In this document: positions 31,896 to 42,487 of the stretch, piece by piece
Numbering within the stretch: the stretch's first letter is position 1
Layout of the letters: each line of letters begins with the position of its first letter
Assembly (NCBI GenBank): GCA_014155875.1
Contig: JACEFZ010015105.1
Coordinates: forward strand, 257,501-321,500
Reading direction: 5' to 3'
From: Cepaea nemoralis
Lineage: Eukaryota; Mollusca; Gastropoda; Stylommatophora; Helicidae
DNA: 64,000 nucleotides
Notes under the pieces: model-generated
Told to the model about the DNA's origin: nothing
The model's database searches: none
Seen by the model: the letters and a program-made list of their open reading frames with translations, nothing else
Position numbers and translations under genes: made by a program

Positions 31896-33055
31896 TGACT
31901 TCAGTTCTTTAAAAAAAACTTTCTGGATTCATTTTTCTGGTGATTACTTTCCATATCTTTGATTATATTACTCATATATTCTCGCTTCTGCTGTCGGTCT
32001 ATTTTTGTAGCCTCTTTACATTCATTTCTATAATGATCTTCCTTTTGGATGTTGTTGACGTCATTTAACCATAAATGTCTGGCATTCTTTTTCTTAATGA
32101 CTGCCTCTTCACATTTTTGATTGAACCATCTGTTCTTTCTATGCGTGGTTAACACACCGAGACATTCTTCTGCGGTAGATTGAATTGTATTCTTGATGTT
32201 CAACCAAGTTTGGTCAACGCTTTCCTCCAAAGGGTTTTGCAGAGTTTCAAGTTTACATTTGATTTCATCTGTAAATTTCTCTTTGACTGTAATTTCTTGT
32301 AGATTTTCTCTGTTATATGTTGGGTGTATTCTTTGTAATTTAGTATAGAAAGCTCTCTTAAGTTTTATTTTAAATTTTGCTCCAACGAGGAAGTGGTCAC
32401 TGTGGCACTCAGCTCCTCTATAACTTCTAACTTGCTGTATGTTTGATGCATTTCTGTTGTTAATTAAAATGTGATCTATTTGATTATAGGTTCTCTTGTC
32501 ACATGATTTCCAAGTTTGTTTGTGTATATCCTTTCTTTGTAGTCTGGTACTGCTAATCTGCAGTCCTTTGGCTTCTGCCAGGTTGATGACTCTCCATCCA
32601 TTATCATTTAAAGTTGTATGTAGGATTTCCATACCGGCCACTTTTTTTATTAGTTTGGTCTCTACCTATTCTTGCATTGAAGTCTCCCAGCACAATCAGA
32701 ATGTCCTGTTTGGGGGTTTCTTCTATGACATCTTCCAGATCATTATAAAAGTCTTCTTTAATATCATCTCCTTTCTCTTCAGTAGGTTAATGTACATTAA
32801 TCATTGTTATATTTTTCCATTTACCTTTTATTCGTAATTTACTAATCCTGTCATTAACAGCTTTAAAGTTTAAAACATTCCCCCATAACTCTTTTTTGAT
32901 GACATATCCTGTTCCTAATTCATGTTTATTTTGGGTGTTTCCTCCATATATTATAATCATTCCATTTTGCTCTAAAGTACCCTCTCCTGGCCACCTTATT
33001 TCTTGAATTGCTGTTATATCCATTTGATATTCAACCAGCTCGCGGGTTAGTTTTT
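31896..33055 (-). pseudogene. RTE-A copy 2, endonuclease domain of ORF2
   Basis: The frame 32787-33023 gives MDITAIQEIRWPGEGTLEQN and is closed by a stop just after INVH. The next part (VLGDFNARIG at about 32660-32695) is in another frame. The frame 31901-32641 (246 aa) begins near MAGMEILHTT and has YNQIDHILINNRNASNI and CHSDHFLVGAKF. It ends in KKFFLKN-like sequence where a T-run at 31911 shifts the frame before the RT. At least three lesions are therefore present in this domain, whereas the RT is clean. Confidence 0.87.
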
Positions 33056-33395
33056 AGGCCGCTCCAGCTCGATATAGTGTCCGTACATTCCATGTTCCAA
33101 ATCTCAAAAGTCCTTTAACGTTCCAAGGTCGTTGTCCAGATAAGTCAGTCCGAAATAGAGGCTCATGTATCTGTTTCGTAACAAAAAAGGTTTTTACAAA
33201 GGTGGGGATGTTAACCCCACGCTTCAACCCCCAACCTGGAGGACATGGGTGTTTCTCTTTGTCTGTTCTCTACCCTTTGACCTGTCCGGCTTGGGAGGCC
33301 CTGCTGGTAGCTACGCTACCTCCGGCATAGCTCTCAGGGTTATTGAGAAACTCAAGCTCCCCCACCACGACAAGGTGGAAACACCATCGGGGGAG
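33056..33395 (-). other. 5' leader of RTE-A with stable hairpins at the very 5' end
   Basis: On the minus strand the element starts CTCCCCCGATGGTGTTTCCA. CTCCCCC can pair with GGGGGAG 26 bases later. Between them CCAC pairs with GTGG around CTTGTC, and just after them TTGAG pairs with CTCAA. The same leader is in copy 1 (2240-2552). A further hairpin GGTAGCGTAGCTACC lies about 50 bases on. Such folding at a LINE 5' end recalls self-cleaving leader ribozymes of RTE and R2 elements, but the second pseudoknot stem is not evident. Confidence 0.55.
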
Positions 33396-33407
33396 CAGAC
33401 CACATAC

Positions 33408-33665
33408 GGCTCAATTAATTCAGGAGAAAATTAACCAACTAAGGTGGGAAGTTCTGGAACATCCACCTTACAGCCCTGACTTAGCCCTTAGCAATTTCCA
33501 CCTATTTGGTCCACTGAAAACCCACGTTGGCGGGAGACAATGTTAAATGTAATGTGAAAACGTGGTTTAGAAAACAGAGCACGCAGTTCTATGGAGCCGG
33601 TTTGGGAGGACTGATAAAACGATGGGATAAACGCATCAATGTTGGTGGAAAATTTGTTGAGAAAT
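33408..33665 (+). pseudogene. mariner transposase, C-terminal part (right of LINE)
   Basis: It continues exactly where the left part stops: AQLIQEKINQLRWEVLEHPP at about 33410, then YSPDLALSNFHLFGPLKTHV, which carries the third catalytic position (HPPYSPDL). A stop at 33541 and frameshifts follow. The remaining sequence around 33590-33660 still reads as the family's end (KTMG then THQCWW), close to the MITE at 61.6 kb. Confidence 0.85.
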
Positions 33666-33799
33666 AAAGGGACAATGCATGTATAAAAATAAACTCGTTT
33701 CAAGTTGGTACTATATTTAGTTATTTTTCAATAGCCATTTGTGACTTACGTATTGACTTCCCTTCGTACACGTATGATTCATTCATTCATTCATTCATT

Positions 33800-34763
33800 C
33801 ATTCAGTAGCATGTCCTTTGCAGAACCTCGCTCCCATAACAACCTTCTGGAAAAAATCTCGATCACAAGCAAGATGTCCCACGTCCGATACAACCATGTG
33901 AAGATCATCCGCCTCATCCTACACCCATCTTCTCTTTGGCCTTCCCCTTCCTCTCTTCCCAGACAATACCCCTCCATTATTGTACACTTGAAACTTTTGT
34001 GACGTTTCAAGTGACCAAACTATTTCAGTTCTCTTTCGATTTATCGCCTTGAATTGCCAACCTTCTTCTATACTCAGCTCTTGAAGAATAGATGCATTTG
34101 TTGTTTCCTTTATCCAAGGTAATCTTAGAACTCGCCTATAACTTATATTCAAAGGCATTTATCTGATCAGCATATTTAGTAAGTGTCGAGGTCTCATAGC
34201 CGTATGTTGCAAAGGGAAAGATGCATACTCTTAAAAATCTAATTTTTATAGTTCTATCTGTCCCACTCCACAATTTATTCAGTTGTTTTAGTCTTTGAAG
34301 AGCAATGGATATTGGTCTTTTAATTTCTTTCATTATGTCACCGGTCACCATTGTAAGTAATCAATGACCGAAGATATTCAACATTTTCCACGACCTTCAA
34401 TTTTTCTCATTAACATATATGTTTTTCTCCATAGTAGTTTTATCTGTATACATTATCTTTCTTTTTGCTATGTTAAGATATAAGTGGTGATTGTGAGGTT
34501 ATTAGGTTTTCTATACCATTCGGTGTTGTGGATAGTAATACTGTATCATCAGCATATCGAATCTCTGGTATAGCATGACCACCGATATTTAGGGCAACAA
34601 ATTGCTCCCTGTTTATATCATCTCTGGCATGTCTCATTATATTTTCGGCGTACAAGTTAAACAAATAACGATGACAAAACGCAGCCCTGACGGACTCCTT
34701 GCTTGATGTTAAACCAAACTGATGTCTCACCATCTATTCTAACCGTTGCTTGTTGGTCTATAT
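33800..34763 (-). pseudogene. RTE-B copy 1, reverse transcriptase C-terminal half
   Basis: The fragmented frames correspond to the RTE-B copy at 52 kb: WFNIKQGVRQGCVLSSLF at about 34660-34710, a frameshift, YAENIMRHARDDINREQ, IPEIRYADDTVLLSTT at about 34525-34570 (YADD intact), then the QRLKQLNKLWSGTDRTIKIR block at about 34240-34300, and a tail around KRGRGRPKRRWV at 33930. At least four frameshifts or indels separate the pieces, so it cannot be translated. Confidence 0.8.
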
Positions 34764-34847
34764 CAGGGGTCACCAAACTTTTTTCACAGCGGGCCGGATA
34801 ACTGAGAAAAATGACGATCGCGGGCCGGATAGTCATTTTGTACAATA

Positions 34848-35092
34848 CTTGCGCCGTTTCCGTGGCGAAGGTCTTACGGACGCGGTTCGTAATCCGTATA
34901 TCCACGTTCAAAGCACATCTGCACGCGATTTGGCAGCAGACAACGTTGCGCTTGTTTTTACGCTATGTTATGGGTACCGGTCGTTCAGAAAGCAATGGTA
35001 AACTACTGAACGTAAACTTGCCAAGACATCAACCACAGCAAATAATGCTTGTGTTGACTGCAAACATCCTGTAAAGGATATGCAACTAACTT
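34848..35092 (+). repeat. Dispersed repeat DR-1, copy 5 (full length, inside the hAT)
   Basis: It starts GCCGTTTCCGTGGCGAAGGT, has GACGCGGTTCGTAATCC, GATTTGGCAGCAGACAACG, GGGTACCGGTCGTTCAGAAA, GAACGTAAACTTGCCAAGAC, and ends GTAAAGGATATGCAACTAAC. It is the cleanest copy for defining the unit (about 245 bp). Confidence 0.82.
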
Positions 35093-35170
35093 TAACAATA
35101 ATTGCAAGCTAGAACGAAAGCTCTGGGAAACAAGACGAAAAACTAAGTTAATCATGGGAAGGGCGTGCAA

Positions 35171-35171
35171 T

Positions 35172-35239
<68 letters not shown>
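35171..35239. repeat. AC microsatellite
   Basis: An uninterrupted AC run of about 69 bp within the hAT, between DR-1 and the transposase 3' end. Confidence 0.95.
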
Positions 35240-35240
<1 letters not shown>

Positions 35241-35461
35241 GACAACCAACATATTTATTTACTAAACAAAGTTATCAAAGAAAGCGACGTTAGCAAAACG
35301 ATAGTTACATCAGACCTAATGTGCACATATCCGAATCTCACAAACTAAGCAGCAAAAGAGGTTAGTGAGATTTGTGAAACTGACGTGTGGCTTTCAAAAT
35401 ACAACCCCTGTTTGGTTTGGAATTGCTGCATCTAATCAAGAGAATTGCTTTCAAATGTTCA

Positions 35462-37078
35462 TCAAGTCAATCTCATTCGATGTGGTGACTTCACAGACTT
35501 CCTTTTTTGAAAATGTTTGCTCACAGACATAAGTTGTTCCAAACACTGATGCCATACCAGCGGCAAATATCTTAAGTTTCGGAAACTCAACATCAGGTAA
35601 GCAGCGGTACTTCCTTCTCTGTGCTTCTCTTTCAACAAGTCATTTGCTTGTAAATCAATGAGCTCCAACTGTAGTTCAACTGGCACATCATCAAGGTTAC
35701 AATCAAACGGATTCTGGAATAGAAGAATGTCACTCTCAATTCTGTCAAGATCTGAAAATCTCTCCAAACTCTTTGAAACAGTGAAATTGAGAAAGGTTTT
35801 CTTCTTCCAGTTGTGCTTCCAACAATGACAGCTTTCTCCGAAATCCTTTGATGGTTCTGTAGAGATAACAGACGATGGTAATCCTTTCCCTGAAGTTTCA
35901 AGTTCAGTTCATTCATGTCGACCAAAAATGACAACTTTGACAGCCAGGTAGGATCTGACAGCTGTAAGTCAGCTATATCTTTTTCAGTGAGAAAAACATC
36001 TATGTCGTTTCGGAGCTTGTAAAAACGAAGCAGGGATTTGCCGCAGCTGAGCCATCTGACTGATGTGTGATAAGGCAAGTCACAGAATTCAGAATCAATT
36101 TCTTCAAGAAAAGCCTAGAACTGACGGTGAATGAGTGCGTGTTCCCGAATGAAGTTCACAGCAGAAACGACTGGTTAAGGTACACAATAGATATCTAAGT
36201 CTTTCCCACAGAGTACTTGCTGATGTAGGATGCAGTGTATAAACAGAGCGCCCGGAATTTGCAAATCTTCCAACTGAGTCCTGATCTGCCCCACTAGACC
36301 CTTCCTCACTCCAGCCATGTTTTTTTTTTCCCTTCCATCAACTTTAACACCTCGAAGCTGATTCCACTGAAGGTTATAGTCATGCAAAATTGTTTGCACT
36401 TCCACGAAAATGACTTTCCCAGTTGTTGTTCCATGCATGCTGCAAACGGATGTCAACTCTTCCGATATCTGAAAGTCCAAATTGACACCACGAATGAACA
36501 CGAGTAGTTGTGACGTTCTCGAGAGATCAGTAGTCTCATCCAGCGCCAGAGAATACCACAACAAGTTCCTAGCTTTCTCGCGTATATGTAGCACTATGTT
36601 CTCTCCAAGTTCTTCTGTTCTCAGCACAACTGAACTTGCCGAAAGGTTGATGGTTCCAAACAAATCGGCTTTCTCAGGACACAAGTCATTTGCTGCTTCG
36701 ACCATACACTCTTTGATGAAGTTGCTATCAGTAAACGGTTTTCCTTGTTCTGCCATCTTATGCACTGTTTTGTAACTTGTACGAGTGACAGATTCTTTTT
36801 CAGCAAATTTTCTCGTGAAAAGAGATTTGTGTTTCAAAACCACGTTTAATGGTCTCGTATTTCCCAGAGCGTAACTTTCCAGAAAACGTTTAATATGTTG
36901 ATAGATGTTTTGTTTCGTAGTGACGCCGAAGATTGTACTCTTTCAAAACGGCAACACTTTCGCTGCATATTACGAAACTGGTTTTCTGGTCCTTTGTTTC
37001 CAAAAAGAAGTACTTTACTCCCCATTCTTCATTGAAAAATCGACACTCGGCGCCCACTTTTCTTTTCCTAGTAGCCAT
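35462..37078 (-). pseudogene. hAT-family DUF4371 (GTF2IRD2-like) transposase
   Basis: The minus-strand frames follow the family order. The N-terminus 37078-36890 is MATRKRKVGAECRFFNEEW with VLKEYNLRRHYETKH. The next frame (36843-36175, 222 aa) has HKMAEQGKPFTDSNFIKECM, WYSLALDETTDLSRTSQLLV (DETTD with the first catalytic-type Asp), CSMHGTT and ALFIHCILHQQVLCGK. A third (36078-35632) has YHTSVRWLSCGKSLLRFYKL, KLSFLVDMNELNLKLQGKD and HRLLSLQNHQRI. The last (35767-35462) ends with the hAT dimerisation region (LRYLPLVWHQCLEQLMSV). There are three breaks: one after KHLSTY, one stop at about 36172, and one frameshift at about 35760. Its length (about 540 codons) is close to complete, so the copy is moderately young. 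The relative at 14-24 kb shares blocks. Confidence 0.9.
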
Positions 37079-37663
37079 AATTAAGGGTGAAGTACACGGG
37101 AGCTGAAAGTGAAAAAAGACATTAAATTAGAAATATAAGTAAAATGCTATTAAAACACAAGAAAAGCAGAGGACTAGGGGTCACTGGTGAAGCTACGGCT
37201 CATCAAAGGTACATATACAGTTTATAGGTACCTTTGTGTAATCGCACAGAGATGATAGAGATAATAGCACAACGTCGATAGCTCATGGGCAGTAGACGAA
37301 GAGAGGAATAAGAAGACAAAGATAATCTCATTCTATGGTTAACAAGAAAACAACGGTTTAGAGATATCAGAAGAAATTAGAATAATGTAATTAAAAAGAT
37401 ACAACAACATCTGATTAATAATGCCAATGCTCTAATAAATACAATTCATTATTAGATGAAATGACAAAATTGACATCCCCATGAATAAACATACACATTA
37501 TCATCCTTACAGAACCATTGATCTTCCATCACAGCATTGGTGGTCATCCAACGCAGTACCAGTGATCCTCACCACAGCATTGATAATTATCCAACACTGT
37601 AAGCTGTAGTCTGATAAACAACACCAGCGATTATCAGACAACAAGATGGAAAAAAGGTCATTC

Positions 37664-38282
37664 ATTCAGTAGCATGTCCTTTGCAGAACCTCGCAGCCAT
37701 AACAACCTTCCGGAAAACCTCTTGATCATAAGCAAGATGTCCCGCTTCAGATACATCCATCTGGAGATCATCCGACACATCCTTCACCCACCTTCTCTTT
37801 CGCCTTCCTCTTCCTCTCTTCCCAGGCATATCCATCAATCATGTGCCATGCCGGTAAGCGTGGGCGGCCATGTTCTGCCATCTCACTCGATCACCAGATT
37901 CGTGGATCAGTTCCGTGTTCCTATCTCAACCATGCCATGTGGCCAATCCATCCAGGTATTTACTTCTCGGTCTCCCCCTTGGTCTCTTCCCTTCGATCTT
38001 GCCAGCTGTTACCAAGTTCTCCAAGTCATTTCTTCTCATAACATGCTCAAAAAATTTTGACTGTTTACATCTAATGACTCTAATCAGTTTACGATCTTCA
38101 TTTGTTTCTTGAAGGACTTGCTCATTGGTTTTTCTGTCCGTCCATGGTATTCTTTGCATTTTCATCAGAAACCACATTTCCACAGCCATCAGCTGTTTTT
38201 CAGCTTGACTGCTTATTGTCCATGCTTCACATCCATACAAAAGCAATAATACCCCTCCATTATTGTTCTCAGGCACATACAT
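37664..38282 (-). mobile_element. Nested LINE 3' fragments (RTE-B interrupted by RTE-C) in the hAT leader
   Basis: 37664-37832 repeats the RTE-B 3' end (TCATTCATTCAGTAGCATGT and on). At about 37833 another LINE 3' end begins (ATCAATCATGTGCCATGCCG), encoding on the minus strand GCEAWTISSQAEKQLMAVEM, LIRVIRCKQSKFFEHVMR and KRPRGRPRSKYLDGLATW in a 118-aa frame (37926-38282). After it the RTE-B words CCCCTCCATTATTGTTCTC reappear at about 38253, so RTE-C went into RTE-B. The 42.7-kb fragment is the same family C. Confidence 0.8.
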
Positions 38283-39121
38283 AGCTATTATATTCCTATG
38301 TTTCTATTTAAACTATGAAGGTTCATTCAAAACTCACCGCACAGCAGATAATCGTCAATCCACAATCAAGATCCTCTTGGATCTTTTGGATCTTCACAGG
38401 GCCTGTCTGCCTTCTCAACTGCGGTCTGGAAAATTAGTGGCCACGCTCGACCTTGCCTAGGGCATGTTCGCCCATTTGCTTGGTAGTGGCTCAGAGGGAT
38501 GATTTCAAACCTTCTGTTGAAAATTAGACATCAGCATCTTCGGCCTCAGTTGTTCTCAAGGCCAAAGAGGCGGGAACATGGCGTGACTGGGCTCTTATAG
38601 GCACGCCAACAAAACATCCCAGCATCCTATGCATTTTTTTTACCAGGGTATCATGGGATATGCTACTCCATACTCTTGTAGAGCCGTGGCAGGTGGCTTC
38701 ATTTGGTAATAGAATATATCTCATAATAAGGTTTGCAAAATATATAAATAAGTCCGCCTATATAAACAGCCTAGTACAGCCATGAGGTCTCCGCACGTGT
38801 GAAGATCTATTATTCTAAACATAATATTTACATTTAAATTGTATCACAGCGTCTCGTGTTTCATACGTTTATATCAAGCAAGTTCGAATACCCACGGCGG
38901 GCCGGGTGAAATGACGTCGCGGGCCGGATCCGGCCCGCGGGCCGTAGTTTGGTGACCCCTGGTCTAGATAAAGCAATTTTATGAAATGTATTATATGTGA
39001 AAGAAAGCCCATATTCCTCATGATTTCTCAAAGTTTCTGATGTTGTACATAGTCAAATTCCTTTGAATAATCCACAAAACAATAGTTTTACATTAAATTC
39101 TGTGAAGTTCTCTATTATTAA

Positions 39122-40160
39122 CAAGTGTGATTACTTGTATGAATATGTATATGTTTATGACTAGAAAGCTGAAAATAGTTTCGCCATATTAAACGTCACA
39201 GTAATTTGGGAAGAACAGTGATGGGATGAATGGTCTCTGGAAAAAGAGGCAGGGATCGAGCAGTACGATGAAGGACACAGAGCGTTGAAAACACCTTGCA
39301 AATGAAAATGCATGAGGCACGAGAACTGGCAAAGGATTGAGAAACTTTCGGTGGACAGTGAAAAAAAGAGTCGGTCGTTAAAGGACCTGCTTGATGATGA
39401 TATAATGTTAGTTTTCTCTTGTGATGACACGTTTACAAGTGAGGAAACACGATGCACCAGACAGGAGTATCAGTGTTGCATTGAAAATAATCCTATAAGT
39501 TGAAGATCATCTGTTTTGTGTGACTTGAGTTGTTTAGTTGTCAGCCTACCCAGCCCATATTCGCGTTTCACAACCTCGTGCTAGATTTCAGAAAAGACAA
39601 TGCTGAGACAACAATGCATCTTAGTCGAGTAATCATTAACACAGACATTTCATCCATTATTTCTGTAGCACTTTGCTATTCTTTCCCGGGGCGTGTGGAT
39701 GTCATGCTTGTTCTCTAGACAGTTAGCTGTTGTTTATGAGTTCTCACAAAATACATGTTTGCGAAAAGGCTTGTTTTCAGACCCTGTTAAGTCGCTTCTG
39801 GGAGGGTTAAATGTAATCGTGGTTTGTGTTATTTTTGTTTCTAGATCAAACAATCGTGTCAGGCAGTCTTCTTTAGAATCTCACACCAGCTTAGGAAGAT
39901 CTGTATGTCGTACATGTAAATACAAACAAATCTTGATGCCAGAGAGGAGTCTAAACAGTTCTTCGCTTGCACCTAGTGAATTTCATAAATGTAGTTAAGT
40001 AAAAGTACACTCATTGACATGTCAACAAGGTATATTAGATATATGTTGTGATATTATAAAACCACTACATTTAATGTTTCTTCCTTCTCTCATGTTTAGC
40101 TTTCTTCTATCCTAGGGTGTCCACGAACATTACGAAGTTTGACAGCATAATTATACGTAT
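39122..40160. other. Stretch without a recognised gene
   Basis: The frames are small. Around 39200-39330 the plus strand has a broken phrase (EEQWDEWSLEKEAGIEQYDE) that could be the end of a decayed LINE ORF, but I cannot confirm it. Confidence 0.4.
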
Positions 40161-40164
40161 GGTA

Positions 40165-40440
40165 ACCATCGTGGCATAGTGTATAGTGCACTGCTTGCCA
40201 ACACAACAGCCTGTGATCAATTCAACGTTGGGTGGGGATTGTTCCAGTCCTATTGCTCTGGGGGTTATCTGGCTTCGGGAACTGGAAACTAGATATTTAT
40301 CCGGAAAGGAATAGGAGCGGAATACTGTGCCAGAAACTCACCTCTACAGAGAGCCAGTTTTTATGAATTCCTGCTTCAGGCGCCAAGTCTACACCGCTTT
40401 AAGTAAACGGATCACCGAAACAGGTGCAATGCTAATTAGT
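40165..40440 (+). other. Possible tRNA-derived SINE
   Basis: CGTGGCATAGTGTATAGTGC at about 40170 resembles an A-box, with a B-box-like GTGATCAATTC 45 bases later at about 40212. A tail with CTGGCTTCGGGAACTGG follows. No flanking duplication was found. Confidence 0.35.
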
Positions 40441-40484
40441 CTGATTGAGTTCATAGAGGTACATTGTAGGTATCGAACGTAGAT

Positions 40485-41285
40485 CATTCATCATCCTCAT
40501 CATCATCTTCACTTCTGCCGTCAAGCGTCGAGATGAGGAATAAAATGCGCTCCAGCGCCCGATGGGCGGCACTGGGTAGTGTCATTCCGTGTGATTGTGC
40601 AATGTCTTTGATGTCGTCAATCCATTTTCTTCCTGGACGCCCTCTTGGTCTCATCGTAGATTATCTTTGATGTAAGGCCAGTGATGGTAGTTGATGGTAT
40701 TGCATTCTAACGACATGGCCAAATCACTTGATCTTTTGTCTTTCAATAAATGTGGCACAAGGTGTTGATCCCACTGACTGTCTCATACCAGCATTTCTTA
40801 CTCGGTCTCGGATTGTTAAGTTGGCAGCTATCCTCAGACATCTCATCTGACATGTGTTGATTTTGCGAAAGTGTGATTAGATGAAGTCCAAGTTTGAGAT
40901 CGGTAGCATAGGGTTGATATGAATATGCTGTTTATTATTTGTCCTTTTGCGGACATGGGTATATTTGGATGTTTCAGTAAGGGTGATAGTTGATATGTAA
41001 GTGCACTTGTTTTTTGACATCTGATTTCGATTGCCCAATCTGCCATCTTCTGTGATCATACTTCCAAAATATTTGAATTCTTTAACTTGTTTCAGAGTTG
41101 TGCTATTTATCCGTATACTTATTGGACCAGGCGATCTACTAAGTTGCATTTCTTCGGTTGTGGCTGTATTTATACTCATATTGTATCTGCTGCATGTTGA
41201 ATGCAGATTATTAATATGATTTTGTAGTCTGCCCTCATCGCTGTAAAACAAGCGCTGATCGTCTGCAAATAGTAATTCATTTATT
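40485..41285 (-). pseudogene. LINE reverse-transcriptase 3' half (RTE-like, family separate from A to D)
   Basis: The minus strand carries FYSDEGRLQNHINNLHSTCS (41250-41190), then ISIRINSTTLKQVKEFKYFG, GSMITEDGRLGNRNQM at about 41030-41080, and in another frame LKHPNIPMSAKGQIINSIFI at about 40900-40960. The 3' coding end reads RGRPGRKWIDDIKDIAQSHG at about 40555-40640, with a GATGATGATG tail at 40485-40510. The catalytic box lies upstream of the preserved part. Multiple frameshifts are present. Confidence 0.75.
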
Positions 41286-41482
41286 TCATGTGGATCAGTT
41301 GTTTCATGTGTTGATAATTAAGTGTGCTACTGAACACCACATAATATATTTTGCTTGGAGAATTATCATTTTCACATCTACAGGTTCGGAAAAGCCACAC
41401 AGGTTATGCTGTACACATGAGAAATATTGTCAGACACTCATCGTAACTCCTTCTAGGCACTGGATTCGAGTCTGTCGACAGT

Positions 41483-41580
41483 GAAATACCTACAATATGA
41501 AATAAGTACAATATGAACTACATACACTATGAAAATACCTACAATATGAAATACCTGCAATATGAAATATCTACAATTTG
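41483..41580. repeat. Short tandem repeat of ACAATATGAAATACCT type
   Basis: Six or so copies of a 16 to 18-bp unit (CCTACAATATGAAATA and variants). Confidence 0.85.
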
Positions 41581-42485
41581 AGGAGAAAACATTACAAACC
41601 CAGGCCTGCAACACAGTCCCAGCATATATGGTACTTTGTTACTGGGTAGGAAGAAAGGTGTCTACTTCAACATTTCCCCGACAGATGCAAGTCATTTTCA
41701 TTAACGTCAATACACTGGGCTAAGAGATTAAAGTCAGTGTTTCAAATATTTCATACAAACACACCCCGCCCCGCTCCAAAAAATGTCCCTCAGCTGAAAG
41801 CTGTTGTGGGTGTTTGAAGTGTTAGGAACCATCACATTTCTATGCTTGAGTGCTCGGAGAAATAGACGATCAAGTCAGAAAATAATATACTGTTATAGTT
41901 CATATGTTTGATTCACCCATATGAATATAACGTAGTGCATCGGCCAAACCGTTTCATCCAGATCCATTTTAACTCTCGCCTTTCTGACTATAATGCAGTG
42001 TTAAATGTCAGTCCGTTTCTAAACTGAACTTTGAGTTCATATAACACGCTTTATGTTAATGTCAGTATTTTTTACTACATTATAAAGTTGGTTCTCGCAC
42101 AAATCTTGAATGTCTTTGAGACCATTAAGTGAGTATTCAACACCTTCAGTGGCATTAAAACCCATGACCAACAGGCGGACAGGGAAGTGTGCTAGCCACT
42201 TGTGCTACTGCCGCACAATCTATGCAGTTGTGCTCCTATTTCCTTCATAATGCCTTCAGTTCAGGTCACGAACTCCGTAGCTTTAATGATGATGTCATCA
42301 TGTGTAGACTAGAATCCACACTTAATGTAAATAATCTTCTATATGCAAATTTCGTTTTTCATGTTTGCCTTAGTAGTGGCCTTTAAGGTCATCTGTTATA
42401 GAAAGGGACTTCCTATTTTTACTTTTTTGTCCGAGAGAACTAGCCATTCGACACGAGACCGAGAGATATGAGAGAAATATGGCAT
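41581..42485. other. Stretch without recognised gene
   Basis: A tRNA-like word pair (CAACAGGCGGACAGGG and GTGCTAGCCACTTGTGCTAC, about 42165-42215, best read on the minus strand) may be a SINE head. The rest shows nothing. Confidence 0.4.
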
Positions 42486-42487
42486 CA

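Larger units (their letters stand above)
30179..33395 (-). mobile_element. RTE-like LINE, family A, copy 2 (full length, 3217 bp)
   Basis: A complete non-LTR element on the minus strand with 12-bp target duplications (CAGACCACATAC at 30167-30178 and 33396-33407). It has a 5' leader of about 330 bp, endonuclease and reverse transcriptase, and a short 3' end with GAAGAAGAAGAG and no poly-A. It lies in the mariner transposase, between HDNARPH and HPPYSPDL. A single ORF with endonuclease then RT, and a simple-repeat 3' end, suits the RTE clade. Confidence 0.93.
29593..33766 (+). mobile_element. mariner transposon, split by an RTE-A LINE
   Basis: The terminal inverted repeats are CGAGGGCGAGTCAATAAGTA at 29593 and, at the right end, TACGTATTGACTTCCCTTCG ending at 33766, each with a flanking TA. 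The mariner's own sequence is about 945 bp (29593-30178 and 33408-33766), shorter than the usual 1.3 kb. The 3.2-kb LINE at 30179-33395 lies between two copies of CAGACCACATAC. Confidence 0.92.
34764..38961 (-). mobile_element. hAT transposon with DUF4371-type transposase (4.2 kb)
   Basis: Perfect 15-bp terminal inverted repeats (CAGGGGTCACCAAAC at 34764-34778 and its complement ending at 38961) are flanked by 8-bp duplications GTCTATAT (34756-34763) and GTCTAGAT (38962-38969), which differ at one base. Both subterminal regions carry the word CGGGCCGGAT. The target is RTE-B; the empty site GTCTAGAT is at 52732-52739. The transposase lies on the minus strand. A DR-1 copy, an AC microsatellite and LINE fragments are nested inside. 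Confidence 0.95.
33772..39121 (-). mobile_element. RTE-like LINE, family B, copy 1, split by a hAT transposon
   Basis: A minus-strand LINE. Its 3' end is a TGAA tail (ATTC repeats at 33777-33806 on the plus strand), and its C-terminal coding part is at 33800-34150 (GRGRPKRRWV region). The RT is readable up to 34763 and resumes at 38970-39121. The missing middle is a hAT element. The alignment partner at 51752-54506 is uninterrupted. Copy 1 stops at about 39121, so it is 5'-truncated. Confidence 0.85.
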
